Origin: Proteiniclasticum aestuarii
Lineage (GTDB): Bacteria > Bacillota > Clostridia > Clostridiales > Clostridiaceae
Direction: 5' to 3'
Assembly: GCF_017368455.1 (NCBI RefSeq)
Contig: NZ_JAFNJU010000002.1
Location: 293,177-357,176 of the forward strand
Length of the DNA stretch: 64,000 nucleotides
Shown here: in pieces, positions 24,848 through 31,914 of the stretch
Layout of the letters: each line of letters opens with the position of its first letter
Position numbering within the stretch: position 1 is the first letter of the stretch
Notes under the pieces: generated by a model
Databases searched by the model: none
Seen by the model: the letters and a program-made list of their open reading frames with translations, nothing else
Told to the model about the DNA's origin: nothing
Program-made: the position numbers and the translations under genes

Positions 24848-24914
24848 ATGAATAGCAAGAGAAAAATAAGAAAAGGCAGGTGAGATCCGGTGTAACAGCT
24901 GTTATGCCCAGACT

Positions 24915-25352
24915 ATGGATAAAATCGATATCAGACTCATTGAACTTCTTCAGAAAAACGGACGCTGTTCTCTCAAGTATCTGGCGGAAGAGGTCTATCT
25001 TTCCACCCCGGCTGTATCCTCCCGTATCGCAAGACTGGAAGAGGAAGGCATCATCACCGGGTACTCCGCTTCTGTCAATCCGCATAAACTCGGCTACAAC
25101 ATCAAAGCCTACATCAATCTGGAAATGACCCCTATGCAGAAACCTGAATTCTATCCTTTCATCGAAGCCTGTCCCAACGTTCTGGAATGTGACTGTGTCA
25201 CCGGGAAGTACTCCATGATCATCAAAGTCGCTTTTCATACCACCATGGAACTGGATGCCTTCATCGGTGCCCTTCAGAAATTCGGAAATACAGATACCCA
25301 GATCGTCTTCTCCACACCCGTGGAGCATAGAGGAATCCAGAAACTGGAATAG
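24915..25352 (+). CDS. Lrp/AsnC family transcriptional regulator
   Basis: 145 residues. Helix-turn-helix at residues 3-50 (DKIDIRLIELLQKNGRCSLK, LSTPAVSSRIARLEEEGIIT) and an AsnC_trans_reg (RAM) ligand domain, beta-alpha, from about 65 (YNIKAYINLEM, GKYSMIIKVAF, TQIVFSTPVEH). This family senses amino acids and forms dimers to octamers. The start MDKIDIRLIELL has no clear ribosome site. No adjacent amino-acid gene, so the target is unknown. Confidence 0.93.
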   Translation: MDKIDIRLIELLQKNGRCSLKYLAEEVYLSTPAVSSRIARLEEEGIITGYSASVNPHKLGYNIKAYINLEMTPMQKPEFYPFIEACPNVLECDCVTGKYSMIIKVAFHTTMELDAFIGALQKFGNTDTQIVFSTPVEHRGIQKLE

Positions 25353-25369
25353 AATAACAGATATCTCAC

Positions 25370-25397
25370 AGGCTTCCGAAAGGAGGCCTTTTCTTTT
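25370..25397 (+). terminator. Terminator of the Lrp-family gene
   Basis: Stem AGGCTTCC/GGAGGCCT around a GAAA tetraloop, then TTTTCTTTTC. Confidence 0.8.
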
Positions 25398-25523
25398 CCA
25401 TTTTTTACGGCCTGTTCAAATGGAGTCAACAGCTACGAAACTTCTTTCTGATAGTATGAAGGCAGACAATGGATGAAAGACAAGTACCCCATCCATACGC
25501 AGACAATGAAAGGAAGGAATAGT

Positions 25524-25967
25524 ATGAATAAATATCTCAAGTTTCTGGTTATGATTCTCACATCGACCTTCGTCATGTACTGGCTCATGTATCTGAATCT
25601 GTATGAGGCCTCTCATGTGGAGTTCAGCCAGACAAGGCTATTCATGGCACTCATCATGGGTTCCGTCATGGCCGTGGTGATGCTCCTCTTCATGTGGAAG
25701 ATGTATGAGGACAAGAAGAAGAATGCCCTCATTCTCGGCATCAGCGCCATCATATTCTCCCTGTCGCTCTTTCTTGTAAGAAGCCAGGCTACCGTGGATC
25801 AGGTCAGCTGGATGAAAGCCATGATTCCACACCACTCCATCGCGATCTTAACCAGCGAACGAGCGGACATAGAGGATGAACGGGTGAAGGAACTGGCACA
25901 GGAAATCATCGAGGCCCAGGAAAGAGAAATCAAGGAAATGCAGAAACTCATTGAAGAACTTGATTGA
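25524..25967 (+). CDS. DUF305 family membrane protein
   Basis: 147 residues. Three hydrophobic helices (about 5-25, 38-58, 70-88) then a soluble helical domain with the DUF305 motif MKAMIPHHSIAILTSERADI (about 106-125) and a Glu-rich helical end. His and Glu of this motif form the ferritin-like metal-site pattern of the family. Start MNKYLKFLVMIL follows GGAAGG at 6 nt; an upstream ORF start has none. DUF305 proteins are often near copper-resistance genes, but none is seen here. Monocistronic, terminator follows. Confidence 0.85.
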   Translation: MNKYLKFLVMILTSTFVMYWLMYLNLYEASHVEFSQTRLFMALIMGSVMAVVMLLFMWKMYEDKKKNALILGISAIIFSLSLFLVRSQATVDQVSWMKAMIPHHSIAILTSERADIEDERVKELAQEIIEAQEREIKEMQKLIEELD

Positions 25968-26024
25968 CACTCACCCTACCTGAAGCGAGGGGTTTTACGA
26001 TGCGTTTCGATAACAGCTTCTCTC

Positions 26025-26055
26025 ATAGAGCGATGACAACATCGCTCTATTTTTC
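26025..26055 (+). terminator. Terminator after the DUF305 gene
   Basis: Eleven-bp arms ATAGAGCGATG/CATCGCTCTAT with loop ACAA, then TTTTT. Confidence 0.93.
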
Positions 26056-26182
26056 TGTTCTGCATGCAGATCTTCCATGGTTATTTACATTCCATCGAAA
26101 ACTTCACAATTTACCGCAAATTAAAATTTATGCTCTCCCTACGCTCCTCATCCTCCGAAATCACAAGGAAAGCTGCATTGCC

Positions 26183-26219
26183 GCTTCTCTTCGTTACACA
26201 CGGGGAAAGAGAAGCTTTT
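26183..26219 (+). terminator. Second terminator-like hairpin
   Basis: GCTTCTCT and AGAGAAGC arms, long loop, followed by TTTTC. No gene with a ribosome site ends just upstream, so it could close a small untranslated RNA or be fortuitous. Confidence 0.4.
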
Positions 26220-26450
26220 CCTGATTCCCTAGATGCTCAATGGGTTTCCTGTTAACACGGTTCAGAATCCATATGAAATGTATTTGCTTCCCCATGGAAG
26301 AGATTCAAATAGATACTCATCAGATTCCGGAATAATCCCCCTTACTCTTTGAAACATATCAGACTTTGTCGAAAGATGCGTTTGTGAAATCTTTTGATAT
26401 GCAAGGAAAATCAGCACATTAAATTGTGAAGTCCGTTATAATCAGAACTG

Positions 26451-26467
26451 GTTACAAAATAGTGACA
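26451..26467. promoter_or_regulatory. WalR-like repeat before the NlpC/P60 gene
   Basis: GTTACA-AAATA-GTGACA reads TGTCAC-TATTT-TGTAAC on the minus strand, one mismatch from the WalR (YycF) consensus TGTWAH-N5-TGTWAH. It overlaps the promoter region; a TATAAT lies at 26437-26442. Wall hydrolases are classic WalR targets. Confidence 0.45.
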
Positions 26468-26496
26468 AAATTATACAGATACTACAGGGGGAAAAA

Positions 26497-27618
26497 ATGA
26501 ATAGTTTCAGACTCAAGAAAATCATAGCCACAGCCATTTTAGCATCCGTTATCACCGCCTCAGGTGGAACCTTCTCAGGAAGAGATCTCACCTCTGTCCA
26601 TGCTGCCGAAATCGCAGGAAGTGTCACCGTGACAGCAGGAAGTCTATGGACCTACGGAAGAGCCGACTGGAATGCGAAGACCCAGGTCGTGAACCGTGGA
26701 GACAGCTTCACACTGTCGGAAAAAATCGTCGTGGACGGAAGAGAGATGTATGGGCTGACCAACGGTCTGTATATCACAGCAAATCCTGCCTACATAAAGG
26801 CAGATGAAGTAGCTGTAACCTCTTCCTACAAGACCACCACAGAGAACCTCAACATGCGATCCGGGAACTCCACCCTATACGGAATCATCCTGACCATTCC
26901 CAAAGGCAGTCAGGTGGAAGTTCTTTCCTCTCTGAACGGATGGGACCAGGTCAGCTACAATGGAAAGACCGGCTGGTCCTCTGCAAAATACCTGACCGCA
27001 TCATCCGCACCAGCACCAACGCCAGCACCAGAGGAAACACCCGCACCTGTGTCATCGGTGACATTCAAAAACACCACGTACAATCTGAACATGAGAACAG
27101 GAAGCTCCACTGACCACTCTGTCCTGCTCACCATTCCTCAGGGTGGACGCGTTGAAGTCCTGGCCACTCAGAACGGATGGGATCAGGTCCTCTACAATGG
27201 CCAGATCGGCTGGTCCTCCGCAAAATATCTGACCGCCGCAAGCAGCCAGGTTACAGGAGAAGACATTGTAAGCTATGCGAAGCAGTTCCTGGGCGTCAAA
27301 TACACCTGGGGTGGAAACAGCCCTGAAGAAGGTTTTGACTGCTCCGGAATCATCAAATATGTCTATGCCCATTACGGCATCACAACACCTAGAGTTTCCA
27401 GATACCAGGCAACATTCGGTGAAGCAGTGTCCATGAATGCGCTCCGCCCTGGAGACCTCATCTACTTCGGACGTGACACCGTCACTCACATCGGCATCTA
27501 TGTGGGCGGGAACGATATGCTTCATGCGCCAGAACCAGGCAAATTTGTGGAAATCAAAGATCTGACCTGGCATGTGAACAACTACAGAATCGTAGGTGCG
27601 CGCAGATATATTAAGTAA
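26497..27618 (+). CDS. Secreted SH3b-SH3b-NlpC/P60 cell-wall hydrolase
   Basis: 373 residues. Signal peptide (basic KK, then ATAILASVITAS, cleavage near AHAAEI-like SVHAAEIAG). An N-terminal segment, two bacterial SH3 domains (about 112-160 and 190-237, NLNMRSGNST and NLNMRTGSST repeats ending GWSSAKYLT) joined by a Pro-rich linker (APAPTPAPEETPAP), and an NlpC/P60 domain (about 255-370) with Cys in FDCSGIIKYVY, His in VTHIGIYVG and third residue in MLHAPEPGK. Gamma-D-Glu-meso-DAP endopeptidase is the usual activity. AGGGGGAAAAA ribosome site. Own terminator at 27619-27660. Confidence 0.95.
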   Translation: MNSFRLKKIIATAILASVITASGGTFSGRDLTSVHAAEIAGSVTVTAGSLWTYGRADWNAKTQVVNRGDSFTLSEKIVVDGREMYGLTNGLYITANPAYIKADEVAVTSSYKTTTENLNMRSGNSTLYGIILTIPKGSQVEVLSSLNGWDQVSYNGKTGWSSAKYLTASSAPAPTPAPEETPAPVSSVTFKNTTYNLNMRTGSSTDHSVLLTIPQGGRVEVLATQNGWDQVLYNGQIGWSSAKYLTAASSQVTGEDIVSYAKQFLGVKYTWGGNSPEEGFDCSGIIKYVYAHYGITTPRVSRYQATFGEAVSMNALRPGDLIYFGRDTVTHIGIYVGGNDMLHAPEPGKFVEIKDLTWHVNNYRIVGARRYIK

Positions 27619-27660
27619 CTGAGAAGAGTAGATGAATTCTGTTCATTTACTCTCTTTCAG
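27619..27660 (+). terminator. Hairpin after the NlpC/P60 gene
   Basis: Long stem with arms CTGAGAAGAGTAGATGAA and TTCATTTACTCTCTTTCAG containing few mismatches, right after the stop codon; T-run modest. Confidence 0.65.
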
Positions 27661-27693
27661 TTCATCCTAAGTTATTACATTATTAATAAGGCC

Positions 27694-27725
27694 TTGACAG
27701 TTCCTCCCTCCTGAAATGGTATAAT
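27694..27725 (+). promoter_or_regulatory. Promoter of the 23-residue peptide gene
   Basis: TTGACA and an extended -10 TGGTATAAT separated by 20 bp; the extended -10 may compensate for the long spacer. About 50 bp before the ATG. Confidence 0.55.
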
Positions 27726-27777
27726 ATTGTTATAAATTAACAAGCCGATATGGAAAACGGCATAAGGAGGTACATTC

Positions 27778-27849
27778 ATGCGAGGATTAGGAATAATTGG
27801 TACAATCATAGTAATCCTGATTGTCCTTTGGCTACTGAACATCATCTAG
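27778..27849 (+). CDS. 23-residue hydrophobic peptide
   Basis: ATG preceded by AAGGAGG at 6 nt. Sequence MRGLGIIGTIIVILIVLWL then LNII: a short loop and one transmembrane helix, nothing else. It has its own promoter and a strong terminator, so it is expressed as a unit. It resembles the small hydrophobic lmo0937-like membrane proteins of Firmicutes, some of which are stress-induced, but this one is only half their length. Could also be a toxin-like peptide; no antitoxin RNA is evident. Confidence 0.65.
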   Translation: MRGLGIIGTIIVILIVLWLLNII

Positions 27850-27876
27850 AATAAGATAATCATAATGAAACTGAAA

Positions 27877-27908
27877 GGAGCAGGCCTTGCTGTAAGGTCT
27901 GCTCCTCT
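27877..27908. terminator. Bidirectional terminator
   Basis: Stem GGAGCAG-x-CCTT / AAGG-x-CTGCTCC followed by TCTTTG (+) and TTTCAG (-), between the peptide gene and the convergent DUF3810 gene. Confidence 0.85.
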
Positions 27909-27921
27909 TTGTACGATTTGA

Positions 27922-29040
27922 TTATTCCACCCCAAGAACGAGTTCCCCTTTCTGCATGAACTGCTCCAGCAGAAGATTCACCATTTCCCCATAGCTCCTG
28001 ACCCCTGAAGATTGTCCGTTGCTCTTCAGGTATGTGTCGTTGACTTTGGTGGCTCTTTCATTGACTTCGCCTTCATAGGCATCATAAAACACAGAGTAGG
28101 CACGAAGGTCTCTCTTTACCCCTTCTGAGTAGGTCTCGTAAAGTGCTCGGTAGGTTTCTTTATCTTCTCTATAGAGTGCGTTCATGGAATTGAGTAGCGC
28201 CAGCATGGTGCCGGAATACTGTATGGGCTCATAGCTGTGATAGCTGCTTACCAGAAAAGCCATGTAGTTGGCTTCATCTTCATAGGCAATCCCTCTCTGG
28301 TGAGCCATCTCATGAAGCACAGTGGCCGGAAAAAGAAGATCCGGTCCTTTGATGTTCACATTGGCTTCGCCTGTGAAGGGCATGAATACACCCGTGATGC
28401 CTGTATAGTTTAAAGCCTCTGATGCCAGGATGCCCTTGGCGAGTCCGTAGGATCCGCCAAACTGCGGGAAAGCGCTGCTGAAGGCATCGTAGCCTTCTTC
28501 CGCCATAGTGAAGATCTCGCTTTTTTTCTCCGTCAGGGTGAAGACGCCTTCTTCGTTTTCCGACACCTTTTCTCTCAACCCGTTGGCTCTCTCGATGAGA
28601 GACTCATTCAGAAGAATCAGCTCTTCTGCGGTGTAATTCACTCTCTCAAGGGACAGATCCGCCCGAATGGAGGCTCTGTTGTAGTTCAGTCCGAAGACCA
28701 GCATGAACACGAAATAGAGAAGCGCCGCATAGGTTGCGATTCCATAAAGAAGAGTAAAGAATCCTCCTGTGAAGAGTCTTCTTACAAGAAGAAGCAGAAG
28801 AACGATGCCCGCCGCCACATTGGCATAGAGAAAAAACTCTCCAAGGGAGATCGGCACAGCCCCTGTGATTCTGGAGAGGATCCGGATCAGCGCTCTGTTC
28901 CAGGACGCCGGATAGATCTTCTCCAGCAGTGCACTGTTATCTCTCGTAAGCAATCCCAGCACGTAAAGAAGTCCTGCCATGAGGATCCATAAATAGCCTT
29001 CACTGAGTATTCCTTTCTTTCTTCTGCGAAAAACGCCCAT
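27922..29040 (-). CDS. DUF3810 membrane metalloprotease-like protein
   Basis: 372 residues. Three transmembrane helices (about 20-37, 65-85, 100-120), then an extracellular domain with a zinc motif in VLHEMAHQRGIAYEDEANYMAF: HExxH plus a downstream Glu as in gluzincins. This matches DUF3810 proteins of Firmicutes. Start MGVFRRRKKGILSEGYLW is preceded by a GGGATGGAAG-type ribosome site; the longer frame has none. Substrate unknown. Convergent with the peptide gene; 238 bp from the ArsR gene downstream on the same strand. Confidence 0.82.
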   Translation of the reverse strand: MGVFRRRKKGILSEGYLWILMAGLLYVLGLLTRDNSALLEKIYPASWNRALIRILSRITGAVPISLGEFFLYANVAAGIVLLLLLVRRLFTGGFFTLLYGIATYAALLYFVFMLVFGLNYNRASIRADLSLERVNYTAEELILLNESLIERANGLREKVSENEEGVFTLTEKKSEIFTMAEEGYDAFSSAFPQFGGSYGLAKGILASEALNYTGITGVFMPFTGEANVNIKGPDLLFPATVLHEMAHQRGIAYEDEANYMAFLVSSYHSYEPIQYSGTMLALLNSMNALYREDKETYRALYETYSEGVKRDLRAYSVFYDAYEGEVNERATKVNDTYLKSNGQSSGVRSYGEMVNLLLEQFMQKGELVLGVE

Positions 29041-29223
29041 CTTCCATCCCTTCCCTATCTTTTCAGTCCACGCTGAATCTAACGTACATCTCTTCTCATT
29101 GAAGCACATCTTCTTTATAAGTAGCTTAATTTTGTCTTTTCTTCTTCTGAATAGGAAGCCTCGGATCGGTTCATCTCACTTCCCGCTGGGAATTTCTTCG
29201 AAACGGAAAGCACCCTGATAAAA

Positions 29224-29241
29224 GAATCCTCATCAGGATGC
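29224..29241 (-). terminator. Small hairpin after the ArsR gene
   Basis: Stem ATCCT/AGGAT with 4-nt loop, followed by TCTTTT on the minus strand. Confidence 0.5.
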
Positions 29242-29278
29242 CTTGGCGGTTCGTTCATGACCTCTGCAGCCAATGGCC

Positions 29279-30376
29279 TTATTCTCTGCCCAGGTCCTCT
29301 TTCAGATCACCGATGCATTTTTCTATGAACGCATGATTCACCTTATAGGTGTACTTTCCTTCCTGCTGCGACAGGTAGATCAGCTTCGCTGTGACCAGGT
29401 TGTTCAGATGGTAGGAAATGGTGGCAGAGGAAACATTCAGATTCTTCGCGATGATTTTAGTGGAAGTGATGCCTCTGGCGATGTTCATAAGCACATCATA
29501 TCTGGTTCTGTCCCCGAGATTCTTGAAAAGGGTCACTCTCTCCTGAATCTGATTCGCTTCCTTTTCCCGGATGGCCATGAAGATCCTCTCGATGTCCGCG
29601 CCCCATGCGAGGAAAGGATTCCTGCTGGCCGTGTTCAGCATGATGCTGAAGGAATTGACCATGGTGATGAGCACATCCATGGGGTCCCTTGTCAGCACCT
29701 TCTCTGTGATGATGCCGTTACTGATCTCACTAAGCGTGTCTCCTTCCGGTTTCATCAGACGATCCACAAAGTCTCGTCCATAGGCTGTGATTTTTTCCTG
29801 GTACTTCCCATAGAACTGCTCGAAGATAGGCAGGATTTCCTCCATAAGGGATACATAGGATGAAAGGGTACTGCTCGGGTTCTGCGTGAAGGAATAGAGC
29901 TGCCATTTGGCATCGCTTCCGATGGAAAGCCCGCTCAGCCAGGGCATGATCCCTTCCTTGTTTTCTGCCAGCTCATGGGCTTTTTCCATGGAAGCTTCCC
30001 GGTCCTGCAGACTGGAGTCCTGGTCAAAATAATCCAGGGCATAGAGCGTATCATAGAGGAGCTCTTTTTCGCTCTTGTCAAGGAGGCTTCTCAGATATTC
30101 CATAGGGCTTTCCTTGCCCATGAAGGGACTGCGCACCATGAGCAGCTCAATGAAATCATGATCCTCCATGCCTTCAAAATAGAAGGTCTTCACCCGATCC
30201 GCATAGGGCAGAATCAGATCATGCATCTCTTTCATGACAAGCTGACTGGATTCAGGCATGAATTCGATGAAATTGTCGTCCGCCTCCAGAATGTCCTTTT
30301 CCTTATAGTAGAGCATGCCTGGAAACAAAAGTGCATCAAATATATAACTTTCCTTCTCATGAAAAATGTAGTTCAA
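29279..30376 (-). CDS. ArsR-type helix-turn-helix regulator with long N-terminal domain
   Basis: 365 residues. The C-terminal winged helix (about 280-350) has TLFKNLGDRTRYDVLMNIAR, TKIIAKNLNVSSATISYHLN and YKVN wing; the first 270 residues are a helical domain like DUF5937 regulators. No metal-binding Cys cluster. Start is TTG, chosen because GAGGAGG lies 8 nt upstream. It starts 17 bp after the MFS gene stop and is co-transcribed with it, so it probably represses the pair via the palindrome at 31731-31750. Confidence 0.85.
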   Translation of the reverse strand: MNYIFHEKESYIFDALLFPGMLYYKEKDILEADDNFIEFMPESSQLVMKEMHDLILPYADRVKTFYFEGMEDHDFIELLMVRSPFMGKESPMEYLRSLLDKSEKELLYDTLYALDYFDQDSSLQDREASMEKAHELAENKEGIMPWLSGLSIGSDAKWQLYSFTQNPSSTLSSYVSLMEEILPIFEQFYGKYQEKITAYGRDFVDRLMKPEGDTLSEISNGIITEKVLTRDPMDVLITMVNSFSIMLNTASRNPFLAWGADIERIFMAIREKEANQIQERVTLFKNLGDRTRYDVLMNIARGITSTKIIAKNLNVSSATISYHLNNLVTAKLIYLSQQEGKYTYKVNHAFIEKCIGDLKEDLGRE

Positions 30377-30393
30377 GACGATGACCTCCTCTC

Positions 30394-31662
30394 TTATGCT
30401 GCTTCATCACTCTTTGCGACTTTCCCGATGAAGGCTTTCCTATAGTATACCACTGCCACCAGCATAACCGCACCAAGAATCATAAGTGGAATCATAGGGT
30501 CCATGGCATCGATTCCTGCACCCAGCGCCACCTGGCCCAACGGGGAAGCGATGGTCATGGCCAGTCCCATGACCGATGAGGTTCTGCCCATGATCTCCTT
30601 GGGGACCAGCGTATCAAACAGTGTGCCCAGGGAGATGTTCGCCAGTGTCACGAAGATGCCGATGATGAAGGATAGGAGCAGAATCAGCGCAAATGGAATC
30701 AGAGCATCCTGGAACTGACTGCGGAAACCTTCCCCAGACAGGACGCCGATGGCCATGATGAGAAAGGAGACGAAGAGAAAACTGTAGATGAGGAGTTTCC
30801 CGATGTCCACTTTTCGTGCAAATCCCGACAGAGCTATGGGCGTCACCAGCATGGAGAAGGATAGCACCGTGGAGAAGATGCCTACCATGAGATCGCTGCC
30901 ACCTAACGTCTCCTTGATGATGAACATGAGGCCCACACTGAACAGAGAGGCCAGGCAGAAATTCAGCACCATGCCAAGACCAATGATGTTCTTGATGATT
31001 CTCGAGTCTCGGATGAGGCGGATGCCTTCCAGAAAATCTGTCCTGAACTGCGCAAGGCTGATTTTCTCCGGCTTCTTGTGGAACTTCGGTATGTCGATGA
31101 ACATTTCACTGATGGAGGAAAGAATAAAGCTCACGGAGTTGATCACAAGAATGCCGAAGATCCCGAAAAGTCCATACAGACCCGCTGCCAGCAGCGGAGC
31201 GATCATGGTGAAGAGACTGGTGATCATGGACTTGAGGCTGTTTGCATCGAAAAGGTCCTTCTTCTCCACGATGCTGGGCACCACCGCTGCCATGGCGGAG
31301 CCGAAGAAGATTTCCGTCATCTCCAGCAGAATCACAAGAAGATAGATGCTTGTGATGCTGAGGCTTCCGTTCATCGCATAATACACCGCATAGGAGCCGA
31401 TGAGAAGACCATTGACCAGGTCCATGGTGACGATGCTTCTCTTCCTGTCGAACCAGTCTCCGAACACCCCTGCGATGGGAGACAGTATAAGCCTGGGCAG
31501 AATGGAGATGGCCAGCATGGAGCCGAAGATGGTGGCGGAGCCGGTCACAGACAGAACATATAAGGATAAGGCGAACTGCTGCATATCGCTTCCAAGAAGG
31601 GATACGGCTTTCCCTGCCATGAGCAGTGCGAAATTTCTGTTTTTCAGAAGACCAAGTTTCAT
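30394..31662 (-). CDS. MFS exporter
   Basis: 422 residues, about 12 transmembrane helices. Start MKLGLLKNRNFALLMAGKAVSLLG; motif A GDWFDRKRSIV between helices 2 and 3. Belongs to the MFS_3-like drug or siderophore exporter group (related to EntS/macrolide-type pumps). Substrate not predictable. The promoter (TTGACT-17-TATAAT at 31696-31724) and a perfect 20-bp palindrome are just upstream. First gene of a two-gene unit with the ArsR-type regulator. Confidence 0.9.
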   Translation of the reverse strand: MKLGLLKNRNFALLMAGKAVSLLGSDMQQFALSLYVLSVTGSATIFGSMLAISILPRLILSPIAGVFGDWFDRKRSIVTMDLVNGLLIGSYAVYYAMNGSLSITSIYLLVILLEMTEIFFGSAMAAVVPSIVEKKDLFDANSLKSMITSLFTMIAPLLAAGLYGLFGIFGILVINSVSFILSSISEMFIDIPKFHKKPEKISLAQFRTDFLEGIRLIRDSRIIKNIIGLGMVLNFCLASLFSVGLMFIIKETLGGSDLMVGIFSTVLSFSMLVTPIALSGFARKVDIGKLLIYSFLFVSFLIMAIGVLSGEGFRSQFQDALIPFALILLLSFIIGIFVTLANISLGTLFDTLVPKEIMGRTSSVMGLAMTIASPLGQVALGAGIDAMDPMIPLMILGAVMLVAVVYYRKAFIGKVAKSDEAA

Positions 31663-31682
31663 GATGTTCTCTTCCTTTCTTG

Positions 31683-31729
31683 TTTTATTGATTTCATTAT
31701 AATCTTCTAAATTATTGAAGTCAATAAAA
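31683..31729. promoter_or_regulatory. Inverted repeat bracketing the MFS promoter
   Basis: TTTTATTGA (31683-31691) and TCAATAAAA (31721-31729) flank the -10/-35, and ATTGAAGTCAAT (31714-31725) overlaps the -35. Possible second regulator site. Confidence 0.4.
31696..31724 (-). promoter_or_regulatory. Promoter of the MFS-ArsR operon
   Basis: Minus strand TTGACT, 17-bp spacer, TATAAT. Confidence 0.8.
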
Positions 31730-31730
31730 T

Positions 31731-31750
31731 AATTAGATAATTATCTAATT
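31731..31750. promoter_or_regulatory. Perfect 20-bp palindrome upstream of the MFS promoter
   Basis: AATTAGATAATTATCTAATT, self-complementary throughout, 6 bp upstream of the -35. Dimeric wHTH regulators such as ArsR bind such sites. Confidence 0.55.
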
Positions 31751-31856
31751 GTTTTATGAATACATATCAGCTCATCTGCAATGTCCTTCATCTTTGCACG
31801 GTTTCTCTGCTTTCTACGGTGAACAAGGCCCATAGACCTCTTGTCTCAAACATTCC

Positions 31857-31886
31857 TTTACATCAATTCTTCCTATCCCGTATAAT
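31857..31886 (+). promoter_or_regulatory. Promoter of the ABC-F gene
   Basis: TTTACA, 18-bp spacer, TATAAT, about 30 bp before the start. Confidence 0.6.
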
Positions 31887-31914
31887 AGGATTGTTGACAA
31901 GAGGTGAATGAAGA

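Larger units (their letters stand above)
25968..26496. other. 529-bp gap with two hairpins and no supported gene
   Basis: Contains a strong terminator (26025-26055), a short ACCCTA...AGGGGTTTTAC stretch at 25974-25998 that vaguely resembles ends of IS200/IS605 elements, and a second plus-strand terminator-like hairpin (26183-26219). The stretch 26056-26182 could hold a small RNA or peptide but has no clear ribosome site. Right part holds the NlpC/P60 promoter and a GTTACA-N5-GTGACA repeat. Open frames of up to 86 codons here look spurious. Confidence 0.5.

Noticed and set aside
25974..25998. Insertion-sequence end
   Set aside because: Only a short resemblance; no transposase, target duplication or second end was found.
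25964..26224. 86-codon frame in the gap before the NlpC/P60 gene
   Set aside because: It starts at the previous gene's stop and crosses a strong terminator without a ribosome site.
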